Assembly (NCBI RefSeq): GCF_008831035.1
Contig: NZ_WAJR01000002.1
Location: forward strand, 1-64,000
Direction of reading: 5' to 3'
Origin: Ellagibacter isourolithinifaciens
Lineage (GTDB): Bacteria; Actinomycetota; Coriobacteriia; Coriobacteriales; Eggerthellaceae
DNA length: 64,000 bases
The notes under the pieces were generated by a model. That model saw only the letters and a list, made by a program, of their open reading frames with translations. It had not been told where the DNA came from and did not search any database. Both the position numbers and the translations under genes were made by a program. Positions 43,696-52,913 of the stretch are shown in pieces (position 1 is the first letter of the stretch; every line of letters begins with the position of its first letter).

Positions 43696-45531
43696 ATGGC
43701 GTTTCTGCTTGGTTGTGAGAAGGCGCGGGTCGAGTTCCCCACGAAAACGGTGTTCGAAGATGTCTCCCTCGGGCTTGACGAGGGTGATCGCATCGGCGTC
43801 GTCGGCAAGAACGGCGACGGGAAATCCACGTTGCTATCTTTGCTTGCGGGCATTATCGAGCCTGATGAGGGCCGCGTAATCCGCACGCGCGGTGTTCGCG
43901 TGGGCGTGCTCGGGCAGGCAGATGTGCTCTCCGATGGCGACACGGTGGAACATGCCGTGGTGGGCGATACCCCCGAATACGAATGGGCGGGAGATGCCCG
44001 CGTCCGCGACATCATCTCCGGGCTTGCTGCCGATATCCCCTGGCAGGGGCGTGTGGGCGACCTGTCGGGCGGGCAGCGCCGTCGGGTTGACTTGGCCCGT
44101 TTGCTCATCGGCGACTGGGACGTGCTCATGCTCGATGAGCCCACCAACCATCTCGACATGCGCGCCATCACCTGGCTCGCGCATCATCTGAAGGCGCGTT
44201 GGAAACATGGGACGGGCGCGCTTTTGGTGGTCACTCACGACCGCTGGTTCCTCGACGAGGTGTGCCTTTCGATGTGGGAAGTGCACGACCGCACGATTGA
44301 CCCGTTCGAGGGTGGTTTCTCCGCCTACATCCAACAGCGTGTTGAGCGCGACCGTCAGGCTCAGGTGGCCGAGCAACGCCGCCAAAACCAGCTGCGCCGC
44401 GAGCTCGCCTGGCTTGCTCGCGGGGCGCAAGCGCGCTCGACCAAGCCGAAGTTCCGCATCGATGCCGCCCGCGAGCTGATTGCCGACGTGCCGCCGCTGC
44501 GCAACACACTCGAGCTCAAGCGGATGGCCGTCGCGCGCTTGGGCAAGCAGGTGGTCGACTTGACCGACGTGTCTGTGCGCCTCGGCGGAAAGACCGTGCT
44601 TGATGACGTGTCGTGGATTATCGGCCCTGGCGACCGCTTCGGCATCGTCGGCGAGAACGGCGCGGGCAAGACCACGCTTCTGCGGGTGATCGAGGGCGCG
44701 CTCGCCCCGAGCGCGGGCCGCGTGAAGATCGGTAAGACCGTGAAGTTCGCCGTATTGTCGCAGCACCTCGATAACCTGGTGAAACTGGGAAGCGACCGCG
44801 TGCGCGAGGTCATCGGCCGCTACTCGCGCCGCGTGATGCTCGACGGCAAGGAGGCCACGCCCGCGCAGCTGCTCGAGCGTCTCGGCTTCACCCGCGATGA
44901 CCTGAACGAGCCGGTGTGCGACCTGTCGGGTGGGCAGAAGCGACGCCTTGCGTTGATGCTCATCTTGCTCGACGAGCCGAACGTGCTCATCTTGGACGAG
45001 CCGGGCAACGATTTGGACACCGACATGCTCGCTCAGGTGGAAGACCTGCTCGACGGGTGGCCCGGCACGCTGCTTCTGGTCACGCACGACCGCTATCTCA
45101 TGGAGCGCGTGACCGACAACCAGTATGCGCTGATCAACGGCAAGATTCGCCATCTGCCGCGCGGTGTTGGCGAGTACTTGGAGCTCGTGGGGCGCACCAC
45201 CGACGAGCGCGGTGGCGTGGTTGCCTCTTCAAGCGGGAAGGCCTCTGCCTCCAAACAGACTTCAACGTCGGCGGGTGAGCAGGCGACGGGCGCGGCGTCG
45301 AAGCTCTCGGGTGGCGAGATTCGCGCACTTCGGAAGTCGATGGCGTCGGCCGAGCGCAAGATGGACACGCTACGCGGCAAGATCGAGGGCATTCACCAGG
45401 CCATGACCGAGGCCGATCCCTCCGATTACGTGAAGCTCGGCGATATGCAGAAGGAAATCAAGGAAATCGAGACGCAGATCGAGGCGCTCGAGGAAGAGTG
45501 GATGGAAGCTGCGGAGGCGCTCGGCGAGTAG
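43696..45531 (+). CDS. ABC-F family ATPase
   Basis: A 611-residue soluble protein with two ABC domains. Domain 1 has GKNGDGKST, LSGGQRRRVDLARLL and LMLDEPTNHLD; domain 2 has GENGAGKTT, LSGGQKRRLALMLILL and LILDEPGNDLD. The linker between is charged, and the C-terminus is a coiled coil (~residues 535-610) after a Ser/Ala-rich spacer. There are no membrane segments. ABC-F proteins act on the ribosome, as translation factors or antibiotic-protection factors. The coiled-coil tail resembles Uup-type members. Start taken at ATG 43696 with GAAGGA upstream. Confidence 0.93.
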   Translation: MAFLLGCEKARVEFPTKTVFEDVSLGLDEGDRIGVVGKNGDGKSTLLSLLAGIIEPDEGRVIRTRGVRVGVLGQADVLSDGDTVEHAVVGDTPEYEWAGDARVRDIISGLAADIPWQGRVGDLSGGQRRRVDLARLLIGDWDVLMLDEPTNHLDMRAITWLAHHLKARWKHGTGALLVVTHDRWFLDEVCLSMWEVHDRTIDPFEGGFSAYIQQRVERDRQAQVAEQRRQNQLRRELAWLARGAQARSTKPKFRIDAARELIADVPPLRNTLELKRMAVARLGKQVVDLTDVSVRLGGKTVLDDVSWIIGPGDRFGIVGENGAGKTTLLRVIEGALAPSAGRVKIGKTVKFAVLSQHLDNLVKLGSDRVREVIGRYSRRVMLDGKEATPAQLLERLGFTRDDLNEPVCDLSGGQKRRLALMLILLDEPNVLILDEPGNDLDTDMLAQVEDLLDGWPGTLLLVTHDRYLMERVTDNQYALINGKIRHLPRGVGEYLELVGRTTDERGGVVASSSGKASASKQTSTSAGEQATGAASKLSGGEIRALRKSMASAERKMDTLRGKIEGIHQAMTEADPSDYVKLGDMQKEIKEIETQIEALEEEWMEAAEALGE

Positions 45532-45732
45532 GCGCTTTCGGAGCGTAGCCTGCGTGCTATTTGTGGCCCGCACGTGCCTTGCGTCTTTCGGCGCGTAGGC
45601 CCTCGCGCGCTCGCGGCGGTAGCCTTCTTGCGAGGGGAAATCGCACGTCGCGAATACCCCTTCGGTCCCTGACTACTCACGCGGGCTGTGCCGCTTAAGC
45701 GCCGCGGTTTGGCGTTCCGCCAGGTGCTTTCC

Positions 45733-46647
45733 TTATGCGCGTGTCGAAAGGCTCGCGATCAGCTCCGCCTCGGCATCGCGGTTGGGCGAGGCGCACGCCT
45801 GGGCGAAGGGCAAGTTTTCGGGGTCGAGGCACTGCTCGATCGGCACGCTGATCGGGTGGAAGAGCACTTCGAGGTCGCGTCCCTGTTCGGCGGCCCGCGC
45901 CTCCATGTCGGCAATCAGGTCGGGCGTGGTTTTTTGCATGCGTCCCGAGAGAACGATGCCGGAAAAATCGGCGACGTGGCTCCCTTCCTCCAAATCCTCG
46001 CGGCAGTGCGGGGCAAGGAGGGCGAGCAGTGCGTCTTTCACGAGGTTGACGGGCGAAATTGCCGCGATGCGTCGCGGGCTCTTAAGGTGCGGGCCGACCG
46101 GCTCCACGGGAAGGCGTGCGGTCGTGACCAGGCAATCGGTGCGCCGGCAAGCAGCCAGGAGCGCATCGTGTACGAGGGGCACCATATGCGTGTGCTGATG
46201 CGTGTCGACACGGAGATTGCGACGCTGGTCGGGGAAGGCCTCGAGATAACGCTTGATCTGCTCGCTGAATTCGCGGGCAAGCTGCTCGCGAATGCCGTCA
46301 CGGTCGCCGGTGCGCAGCGTCGATGCCGCCAGGTATCCCATAAAGGAATGGGAGAAGGTTCCGCGCTCGTTCACCAGCAGCGGCACGTCGTCGGGGTTGG
46401 AGACAGGATGCCCTTCCACGATATTGAGGTGCAGGCCAAGCTTTATCTTTCCCGCGTCGACGAAAGGACGGACAAGCTCGGCGCATTCGTTAAACGCCGG
46501 GCTGTTCGCGAACATGCTCATGCTCGACAGGGCTCCATGGCCGCCGCATGCGTCCGAAAGCTCGAGGATGGCCTTCGATTGCTCGACGGTAATCCCAAAG
46601 TCATCTGCGTGAATGATGAGCGTCACAAGCCTCCCTTTCGTGTTCAT
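45733..46647 (-). CDS. ChbG/YdjC-type carbohydrate deacetylase
   Basis: A 304-residue protein of the YdjC/ChbG/HpnK family, zinc- or magnesium-dependent deacetylases of N-acetylated sugars. IIHADDFGITVEQSKAI (metal Asp), LGLHLNIVEGHPVS and the metal-binding VDTHQHTHMVP are complete. The start is uncertain: ATG 46647 has no ribosome site, while GTG 46626 has GGGAGG only three bases upstream. Substrate unknown; it converges on the ABC-F gene. Confidence 0.9.
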   Translation of the reverse strand: MNTKGRLVTLIIHADDFGITVEQSKAILELSDACGGHGALSSMSMFANSPAFNECAELVRPFVDAGKIKLGLHLNIVEGHPVSNPDDVPLLVNERGTFSHSFMGYLAASTLRTGDRDGIREQLAREFSEQIKRYLEAFPDQRRNLRVDTHQHTHMVPLVHDALLAACRRTDCLVTTARLPVEPVGPHLKSPRRIAAISPVNLVKDALLALLAPHCREDLEEGSHVADFSGIVLSGRMQKTTPDLIADMEARAAEQGRDLEVLFHPISVPIEQCLDPENLPFAQACASPNRDAEAELIASLSTRA

Positions 46648-46757
46648 GCACAGTGTCTGTCTACAAAACGCTATCTTTTTGAAGACAAGCGAGACAAACG
46701 AAATAATAGTACTCTCATGCAGGTGCGTTATTGGGGATCGATTGCTCGGGAGGGTTT

Positions 46758-48650
46758 ATGAAGCGTGCGAGCGGAGCAGGGGCGCAGGGGGTGCTTTCGT
46801 CTCGTTGGTTCCATCTTGCCGTTCTTGCTTTGGGGTCGGCGTTTGTGCTTGTGGGGGCTTTCCATGGCTATATCTGGTTCGATGAGAGCTATTCGGTTGC
46901 CATAGCGAACCATCCGTTCTCCGAGATTTGGCGCATCGGGTCAGGCGATGTGCATCCCGTGCTCTTCTACTGGGCGCTGCATGCCCTCAACCTGGTTTTC
47001 GGGCAGAACATCCTTGCATATCGCCTGTTCACGGTTTTGGGGTCGATCGCCCTTGCAAGCCTTGGATACACCCATGTCCGTCGCGATTTCGGCTGGAAGC
47101 CCGGCGTGCTGTTCACCGCATTCGTCCTGTTCATTCCCTATACCGCCATTATGGCAACCGAGATCCGCATGTACTCGTGGGCGACGTTTTCCGTCATGCT
47201 GTGCGCGCTCACCGCGTGGCGCATCGCGTGCGCTTTGCGCGAGCCGGCGTGTGAAGGCTCTGTGGCCTGTGTCCAGAAACGCGCGCAGGGGAAGAGACTT
47301 CTTGCGGGTGCGCCGCTTTCGTGGTGGGCTGTCTTCGCTGCGTCAAGCCTGTTCAGCGCATACCTTCACTACTTTGGCGCTATGTCCGCCTTTATGGTGA
47401 ACCTGCTGCTGCTCATCTTCTGCATCAATCGAGCCGCCCGTCGGCGTGGCGCGGCGGCTTTGGGGGTGCTCGTGGCGAGCGCTGCCATCCAGGTTGCGCT
47501 CTACGTGCCGTGGCTCCTGGTGCTTGTGCGCCAGATGGGCGTCGTGTCGAACACGTACTGGGCGAACATGGTGTTTCCCGTCACTTACATCGAGTTCGCG
47601 ACGTACCCGGTGCGAACGAGCTTCGTGCATTTCGCGTTGGAGGGAAGTTACGGCGCCGTGCCCCAGGTGGTGGGGCGGGTTCTTCTGGCAGCGACGCTCG
47701 TGTGGCTTTGCGCGTGGGCCATCTGGTCTCTCGTGCGCCTGGTGAAGCCGCATGTTCTTGCAGGCGAACGTGCGGAAGGCGGCTCGCGCGCTGCGACGGG
47801 GAAGGCCGCGGGAGGTGAGGACTTCAGAGGGCGGGCCGCCGTTGGCTCTGCGGACGAAGGCAGCTCGCGTTCCGCGAATGCGCCTGACGAGGGCGGTGAG
47901 CTTCCTGCGAATTTCGCCCCCGAGCCCGAAAGCCCCCGCGCCCAGCGCGATTCGCTTTCTCGGCGCTTTGCCCTTTGGGCCTCGCGCGACTCGGTTGTCC
48001 CCGTGCTCTGTGCGCTCGCGATCTACCTGGGCGTTTTCGCGATTTCCTTCTTGGCTTCCATCCTGATGGACTCGCTTATCGTGTACTACCGCTACCTCGG
48101 GGTGGCAATCGGTCCGCTCCTTTTTGCAGCGGTAATGCTTCTTTCCCGCATTCGCTCGCGCGTACTCGTCGGTGCGGCATGCGCTATCCTTCTTTCCGTC
48201 TCCGCCCTTAACATGACGCTGCTCGTCGGCGACTTCTACAGCTCCGACAACCAGGAGGCGCTCGACGAAGTGCGCCAAACGGTCGATCGCGTGACGCAGG
48301 AAAACGACGGGAAGGCGCCGCTTGTCGTCTCGTCCGACATCGGGTACATCAGCCTGACTACGCTTGCCTACCCCGACGTTCCCCAAACGTACATGGATTG
48401 GCAGAAAGGCAACTGGAACTTGGCGTATGAGGCGTATTCCCCCACTCTCACCTGCAAAAACTCCTGGGAAGAGATTTTTGATGGCTACCATGGCCCGATT
48501 GTCGTTTTGGGGCAGACCCAAAACGGCGTCATGTCGCGTGACGTTGAGGACCTCTCGAAGCGCGATGGGTTCGAGCTGCGGGAATCGGGCACCCGCTATC
48601 GTCCCTACGAACGCGCCTGGTTTACCGTTGCGGTCATCGATAAAGATTAG
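46758..48650 (+). CDS. Multi-pass membrane glycosyltransferase (GT39/ArnT-like)
   Basis: A 630-residue protein with about 10-12 helices. The first external loop has the Asp-Glu of GYIWFDESYS (Asp42), and ATEIRMYSWATF is the second conserved loop, both as in PMT/ArnT-type enzymes that use polyprenyl-phosphate sugars. A hydrophilic, low-complexity insertion of ~70 residues (~334-405) sits in a cytoplasmic loop. A soluble C-terminal domain follows. GGGAGG ribosome site. Sugar and acceptor unknown. Confidence 0.82.
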   Translation: MKRASGAGAQGVLSSRWFHLAVLALGSAFVLVGAFHGYIWFDESYSVAIANHPFSEIWRIGSGDVHPVLFYWALHALNLVFGQNILAYRLFTVLGSIALASLGYTHVRRDFGWKPGVLFTAFVLFIPYTAIMATEIRMYSWATFSVMLCALTAWRIACALREPACEGSVACVQKRAQGKRLLAGAPLSWWAVFAASSLFSAYLHYFGAMSAFMVNLLLLIFCINRAARRRGAAALGVLVASAAIQVALYVPWLLVLVRQMGVVSNTYWANMVFPVTYIEFATYPVRTSFVHFALEGSYGAVPQVVGRVLLAATLVWLCAWAIWSLVRLVKPHVLAGERAEGGSRAATGKAAGGEDFRGRAAVGSADEGSSRSANAPDEGGELPANFAPEPESPRAQRDSLSRRFALWASRDSVVPVLCALAIYLGVFAISFLASILMDSLIVYYRYLGVAIGPLLFAAVMLLSRIRSRVLVGAACAILLSVSALNMTLLVGDFYSSDNQEALDEVRQTVDRVTQENDGKAPLVVSSDIGYISLTTLAYPDVPQTYMDWQKGNWNLAYEAYSPTLTCKNSWEEIFDGYHGPIVVLGQTQNGVMSRDVEDLSKRDGFELRESGTRYRPYERAWFTVAVIDKD

Positions 48651-48802
48651 GCAGGGCGCGCGTTGAGGGCTTTCAAGGGGTCGATACATGGCATTTCGCG
48701 AATGAGCTTGTACCAGGAGATGTGCGCGGCTGATAAGCTGAGGTAGGGGCAGGCGACTGCTGGTGTGACCTCGTTTTCCGCACCGTGCGACGTAGTCGCC
48801 AT
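48647..48802 (-). CDS. Possible 51-residue hypothetical protein
   Basis: A small minus-strand frame, ATG 48802 to TAA 48647, whose stop overlaps the glycosyltransferase stop on the other strand. It contains CPYLSLSAAHISWYKLIREM, which looks more protein-like than random frames, and GGAAAG lies about ten bases before the ATG. I do not recognise a family. It may be spurious. Confidence 0.3.
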   Translation of the reverse strand: MATTSHGAENEVTPAVACPYLSLSAAHISWYKLIREMPCIDPLKALNARPA

Positions 48803-48849
48803 TGAAGGCGCTTTCCATTTATGTGCGTCTTGTGTGCGCTTTAGCATGC

Positions 48850-48855
48850 TAGAAT
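48850..48855 (+). promoter_or_regulatory. Possible purine permease -10 box
   Basis: TAGAAT lies 121 bases before the permease start. The gap 48651-48976 holds otherwise only the doubtful minus-strand ORF; the ~115-base leader has no purine riboswitch core that I can see. Confidence 0.35.
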
Positions 48856-48976
48856 CCTTCCGTTGAGAAAACGCTTTCACGCGAAAGGGACCAGTTCGGG
48901 TTCGCCTCGGCGGCTGAATCTTGAGGTGCGGGCTTACCTGATCGCTTTCGCGCGGGCGCAAGGGAAAGGGAGGAAA

Positions 48977-50296
48977 GTGGACTCGTTTTTTAAGATTTCG
49001 GAGCGCAAGAGCACGATCGGAAACGAGATCATCGGCGGCTTGACGACGTTTCTCGCGATGGCATACATCATCGCAGTGAACCCGAATATGCTGGTGGTCG
49101 CAGGTGTTCCATTCGATGCGGCGCTCACGGCGACGTGCTTCGGAGCGGCGATCATGACCATCGCGATGGGCCTTATCGCGAACAGGCCGATCGCACTTGC
49201 GTCTGGCATGGGCATCAACGCAATCGTGGCGTACACGCTCTGCCTTGGCGGCGCTGCCGTCGACTGGCGCGTGGCGATGGCCATCGTCTTCTTGGAAGGT
49301 ATCGTAATCCTCATCCTGGTTGCCTGCGGTTTGCGCAAGGCGGTCATGGACGCGATTCCCGTGAGCTTGCGCCATGCAATCGGCATTGGCATCGGTTTGT
49401 TCATCGCATTCATCGGTCTTAAGGGCGGCGGCATCATCGTCGCCAACGAGTCGACCATCTTGGGACTTGGCGACTTGTCGGCGCCGGTTGCGATCGTGTC
49501 GCTGATCGCGATTGCGGTTGCCGTGGTGCTCCAGGTTCTCAATGTGAAGGGCGGCCTGCTCATCTCCATCATTGTTGCCACCATCGCGGGCATTCCCCTG
49601 GGCGTTACCCCGCTTCCCTCGTCGTGGAGCTTCGGGCTCGATTTCTCGGCCTTCGCGGCACCGTTTCAGACGATTCCCGGCACCGACACGATGGCTATCG
49701 CGCAGGTCTTCCTGCAACCCGCGCTGCTGTTGTTCGTGTTCTCTCTGCTCATGAGTGACTTCTTCGACACCATGGGCACGGTCGTCGCCGTTGGTGAACA
49801 GGCTGATTTCGTCGACGAGAACGGCGACGTGAAGGACATTCAGCCGATTCTCATGGTCGACTCCGCCGCAGCCGCCGTCGGCGGTTTCGTGGGCGCAAGC
49901 TCGGTCACGAGCTTCGTTGAGTCCACTTCGGGTGCTGCCGCCGGTGCGCGCACGGGCCTTTCGAACCTGGTGGTCGGCATCCTGTTTGTGATCTTCGCGT
50001 TCGCGTCGCCCATCATCGGCATGGTGTCGAGCTCCGCGACCTGCGGCGCGCTTGTCGTCGTTGGCTATCTCATGCTCTCCGACGTCATCAACATCGACTG
50101 GACGCGCATCGAGTTCGCATTCCCGGCGTTCGCGACCATCATGGGCATCCCGATGACCTATTCGATTACCAACGGTATCGGCTTCGGCTTCATTTCCTAC
50201 TGCGTGATCATGCTGGTCACCGGCAAGGTGCGCGAGGTCAAGCCCCTCATGTGGGTGGCTGCCATCGCGTTTTTGGCCATGTTCATCTTAAGTTAG
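48977..50296 (+). CDS. NCS2-family purine permease (AzgA-like)
   Basis: A 439-residue membrane transporter with ~12-14 helices for uptake of adenine, hypoxanthine or guanine. GGLTTFLAMAYIIAVNPNML, LASGMGINAIVAYTLC, DFFDTMGTVVAVGEQA and the substrate-loop GASSVTSFVESTSGAAAGARTGL (spread over residues ~310-335) fit the AzgA/PbuG branch. The start at GTG 48977, with GGGAGG three bases upstream, gives the family N-terminus DSFFKISERKSTIGNEIIGG. It would feed xpt and related salvage enzymes. Confidence 0.93.
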   Translation: MDSFFKISERKSTIGNEIIGGLTTFLAMAYIIAVNPNMLVVAGVPFDAALTATCFGAAIMTIAMGLIANRPIALASGMGINAIVAYTLCLGGAAVDWRVAMAIVFLEGIVILILVACGLRKAVMDAIPVSLRHAIGIGIGLFIAFIGLKGGGIIVANESTILGLGDLSAPVAIVSLIAIAVAVVLQVLNVKGGLLISIIVATIAGIPLGVTPLPSSWSFGLDFSAFAAPFQTIPGTDTMAIAQVFLQPALLLFVFSLLMSDFFDTMGTVVAVGEQADFVDENGDVKDIQPILMVDSAAAAVGGFVGASSVTSFVESTSGAAAGARTGLSNLVVGILFVIFAFASPIIGMVSSSATCGALVVVGYLMLSDVINIDWTRIEFAFPAFATIMGIPMTYSITNGIGFGFISYCVIMLVTGKVREVKPLMWVAAIAFLAMFILS

Positions 50297-50315
50297 CAGT
50301 TTCGTTCGCCGCGCT

Positions 50316-50378
50316 CGAAGGGCCTCGCTTGTCGAATCGCCTCCTCTCTCTGAGGCCGTTCGACGGCGAGGCCCTTCG
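50316..50378 (+). terminator. Long hairpin after the purine permease
   Basis: A 13-bp perfect stem (50316-50328 with 50366-50378) is extended by GTCGAA/TTCGAC (50331-50336 with 50359-50364). CTTTCT follows. A strong but U-poor terminator, possibly bidirectional. Confidence 0.6.
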
Positions 50379-50503
50379 CTTTCTGGTGCCCGACCGTGAT
50401 GACGTGATATCCAAGGTAACTTAAGGAGTTGCGTCGCTTGGCGTCTGCAGCGGTTCGGCCAGCTCCTTGCAGTCTCTCCCTCGATGCTGGCCGTATTGTC
50501 CAA

Positions 50504-50518
50504 GAGGAATTATTCCTC
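50504..50518. promoter_or_regulatory. Small palindrome upstream of the SDR gene
   Basis: GAGGAATTATTCCTC is a perfect 15-base palindrome about 100 bases before the SDR gene. It may be an operator; the region 50379-50617 otherwise holds only weak -10-like boxes (TACAAT, TACATT near 50561-50575). Confidence 0.3.
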
Positions 50519-50617
50519 AGATGTGGTGAAGCCTATTCTCGCATTCGCCTCGCGCGTCATACAATGATGCTACATTGCCGACGGCCGTAAACGTGACGGA
50601 CTGAAAGGTTGTGAGCT

Positions 50618-51412
50618 ATGGGGACCAAGGATTGGAAAACGGCGCTCGTCACAGGGGGCGCGGGCGGTTTGGGATTCGAGCTTGCGCGGCAGTGCGCGGC
50701 GCGCGGGATGGACGTGGTGCTCGTCGGCCGCAACGAGGAGCGTCTCGTCGAGGCGGCGGCACAGCTGGAGTTCGAGCACAACATAAAGGCCCACGTCGTC
50801 GTGTGCGACCTCGCGAAGGTGGGCGCGGCGGCGAAGGTTTCCGCCCGCGTGCGCGAGGTGGGGCTTGTCGTCGATGTGCTCGTGAACAACGCAGGCTTCG
50901 GCTACGATGCACGCTTTGTGGAAAGCGATATGGCCCGCCAACGAGAACTTATCCTGACAAATGACCTCGCGCTCGTCGAGCTTGTGGGCGAGTTCGCCCC
51001 TGACATGGCTGCGCGCAAATGCGGAGGCATCTTAAACGTTGCGTCCGTGGCGGGCTTCATGCCCGGCCCCGACATGGCGACCTATTACGCCTCGAAGGCC
51101 TTCGTCCAATCGTTTTCCCAGGCCATCCATGTCGAGTTGCGCCGTGCTGGCGTGCACGTGAGCACGCTGTGCCCAGGACCCGTGCGCACGGCGTTTTGGG
51201 AAAATGCCGATGCAGCTCACACCCCGATTTCGCGCATCGCGCTCGATGCCCCCTTCGTTGCGAGCGAGGGCTTCAACGCGCTTTGCCGCAACAAGGCCCT
51301 CTGCGTGCCGGGAGCGCTCGCGAAGACGATCGTGTTCGCAACGCGCCTTGCCCCGCGCGGTTTCGTGGCGAGGACGGCGGCAGCACTCCAGCGCCCGCGC
51401 AAGAAGAAATAG
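50618..51412 (+). CDS. Short-chain dehydrogenase/reductase
   Basis: A 264-residue NAD(P)-dependent enzyme. The cofactor motif TGGAGGLGFELA (~residues 13-24), NNAG (~91), the catalytic Ser in NVASVAGFM and the Tyr-x-x-x-Lys YYASK (~155) are complete. The C-terminal part (FNALCRNKALCVPG, LAPRGFVARTAAALQ) resembles DltE/YqjQ-type SDRs with a membrane-leaning tail. Substrate unknown. Confidence 0.92.
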   Translation: MGTKDWKTALVTGGAGGLGFELARQCAARGMDVVLVGRNEERLVEAAAQLEFEHNIKAHVVVCDLAKVGAAAKVSARVREVGLVVDVLVNNAGFGYDARFVESDMARQRELILTNDLALVELVGEFAPDMAARKCGGILNVASVAGFMPGPDMATYYASKAFVQSFSQAIHVELRRAGVHVSTLCPGPVRTAFWENADAAHTPISRIALDAPFVASEGFNALCRNKALCVPGALAKTIVFATRLAPRGFVARTAAALQRPRKKK

Positions 51413-51544
51413 GAACGCGGACCCGGCGCCTCTTCCCCCATAAGGCGAAGGGAGCGGCTTGCCCGCCCGAAACGCCGAAGGGGGAAGGTCCGTCGGGCCC
51501 GCGCCCGCCGTCTGTCTGCGAGGCTCCGGCGCTCTTGGTGGATG

Positions 51545-52105
51545 CTAGTCCGCGACGCGTAAGAGCTCGCCGGTCTCGGAATCCATGATGAAGCCGGCGA
51601 CGCGCACGTGCGGCGGCATGACCGGGTGGTTGCGTACCACGTCGACGCTTTTGCGCACCGCCTCCTCGGTGTCGCCGAAACCCGCGAGCCACTGGTCGAA
51701 GTCGATGCCGCAATGGTGCGCCATCTTGATATGGTCGGCGCTCACGCCAAGGCGCAGCATGTCGGAAACCATGCCCTCGCCGCTCATGTGCTGAGCGCCG
51801 CAGTTCGTGTGAGCGACGATCATGATGTCCTCGACGCCAAGCTCGCACACGGCGATGAGCAGCGATCTCATGACGCTGCCGAAGGGGTGCGACACCTCGG
51901 CACCTGCAACTTTGATGATCTTCGCGTCGCCGTTCTTCAGCCCGAGCGCCGCCATGAGCAGCGCTGTCAGACGCGTGTCCATGCACGAGACCACAGCGAG
52001 TTTCTTGTCGGGGTATTTGTCAGTCTTGAACTGCTCGTATTCGTGTTCTTCCACGAAGCGCGCATTGTGCTCCAGAATCTGATCGATCGTCGACTTCTCG
52101 GTCAT
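51545..52105 (-). CDS. Beta-class carbonic anhydrase
   Basis: A 186-residue zinc enzyme interconverting CO2 and bicarbonate. The zinc ligands Cys41, His99 and Cys102 and the Asp43-Arg45 dyad (CMDTR; VAHTNCGAQH) are all in place. It may supply bicarbonate to the biotin-dependent carboxylase near 59-62 kb. Divergent from the YigZ gene, with 120 bases between starts. Confidence 0.95.
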   Translation of the reverse strand: MTEKSTIDQILEHNARFVEEHEYEQFKTDKYPDKKLAVVSCMDTRLTALLMAALGLKNGDAKIIKVAGAEVSHPFGSVMRSLLIAVCELGVEDIMIVAHTNCGAQHMSGEGMVSDMLRLGVSADHIKMAHHCGIDFDQWLAGFGDTEEAVRKSVDVVRNHPVMPPHVRVAGFIMDSETGELLRVAD

Positions 52106-52225
52106 TTTCCGCCCTTTCTCTTGATGGGTGACAGTTTAGCATCGTCTGCGCCCCGCGCCCGCCTGTTCGCGCGCATGCGCTATGATGGGGCAAAGCTGAG
52201 TTTTCCCGAAGACGAAAGGAGCCGC

Positions 52226-52900
52226 ATGGCCTCGTATTGCACAACTCAGGGTCGTGCGCGCGCCGAGATCGTCGAGAAGAAGAGTCGCTTCATCGCCACC
52301 GTCCAGCATGTCGAAACCGAGGAAGAGGCGCTCGCGTTCCTCGACGAGATCCGCAGCGAGCACCGCATGGCGCGTCACAACGTGTACGCTTACGTGTTGC
52401 GCGAGAACGGTCGCGTGCGCTACTCCGACGACGGCGAGCCCCAGAAAACGGCGGGCATGCCGACGCTCGAGGCTATCCAGCATGCGAGCCTGACCGACGT
52501 CGCCGTGGTTGTCACACGGTATTTCGGCGGGATCTTGCTTGGCACGGGAGGGCTCGTGCGCGCCTACACGCAGGCGACGCAGGCCGGTATCGCCGCGGCG
52601 GAAATCATGCGTATCTCGCGGTGCATTGACGTGCTGATCGAGGTCCCGTATTCCCTTTACGAGCAGGCTCAACGCCTTGCCAGCCAACATGGCGCCCAGA
52701 CCGTCGACGCCGATTTTGCGGCACAGGTCGCCCTCACGTTCCGCATGCTCGACGGCACGCAGGAGCCTTTCGAGGCGGCCCTCACGGAGCTCGTGCGCGG
52801 GCAGTGCCCAATCCTTGAGAGCGACCCCTACGATGCGCCCTTCGCGGCGCCCGGGCAAGCCGACTCTTCGGCGCCCGACGCCGCACCAAACCTTACGTGA
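52226..52900 (+). CDS. YigZ/IMPACT (UPF0029) family protein
   Basis: A 224-residue cytoplasmic protein. The N-terminal UPF0029 domain has the hallmark KKSRFIATV, ARHNVYAYVLRENG, RYSDDGEPQKTAGMP and RYFGGILLGTGGLVRAY; the C-terminal DUF1949 domain spans ~140-200. The IMPACT relatives modulate translation control in eukaryotes; the bacterial role is unclear. GAAAGGAG ribosome site. It overlaps no neighbour, and the PPK2 gene follows after 13 bases. Confidence 0.94.
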   Translation: MASYCTTQGRARAEIVEKKSRFIATVQHVETEEEALAFLDEIRSEHRMARHNVYAYVLRENGRVRYSDDGEPQKTAGMPTLEAIQHASLTDVAVVVTRYFGGILLGTGGLVRAYTQATQAGIAAAEIMRISRCIDVLIEVPYSLYEQAQRLASQHGAQTVDADFAAQVALTFRMLDGTQEPFEAALTELVRGQCPILESDPYDAPFAAPGQADSSAPDAAPNLT

Positions 52901-52913
52901 AAAGAGGTTTTCC

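Noticed and set aside
48856-48976. Purine riboswitch before the NCS2 permease
   Set aside because: No P1 stem or conserved loop sequences of the purine aptamer could be found.
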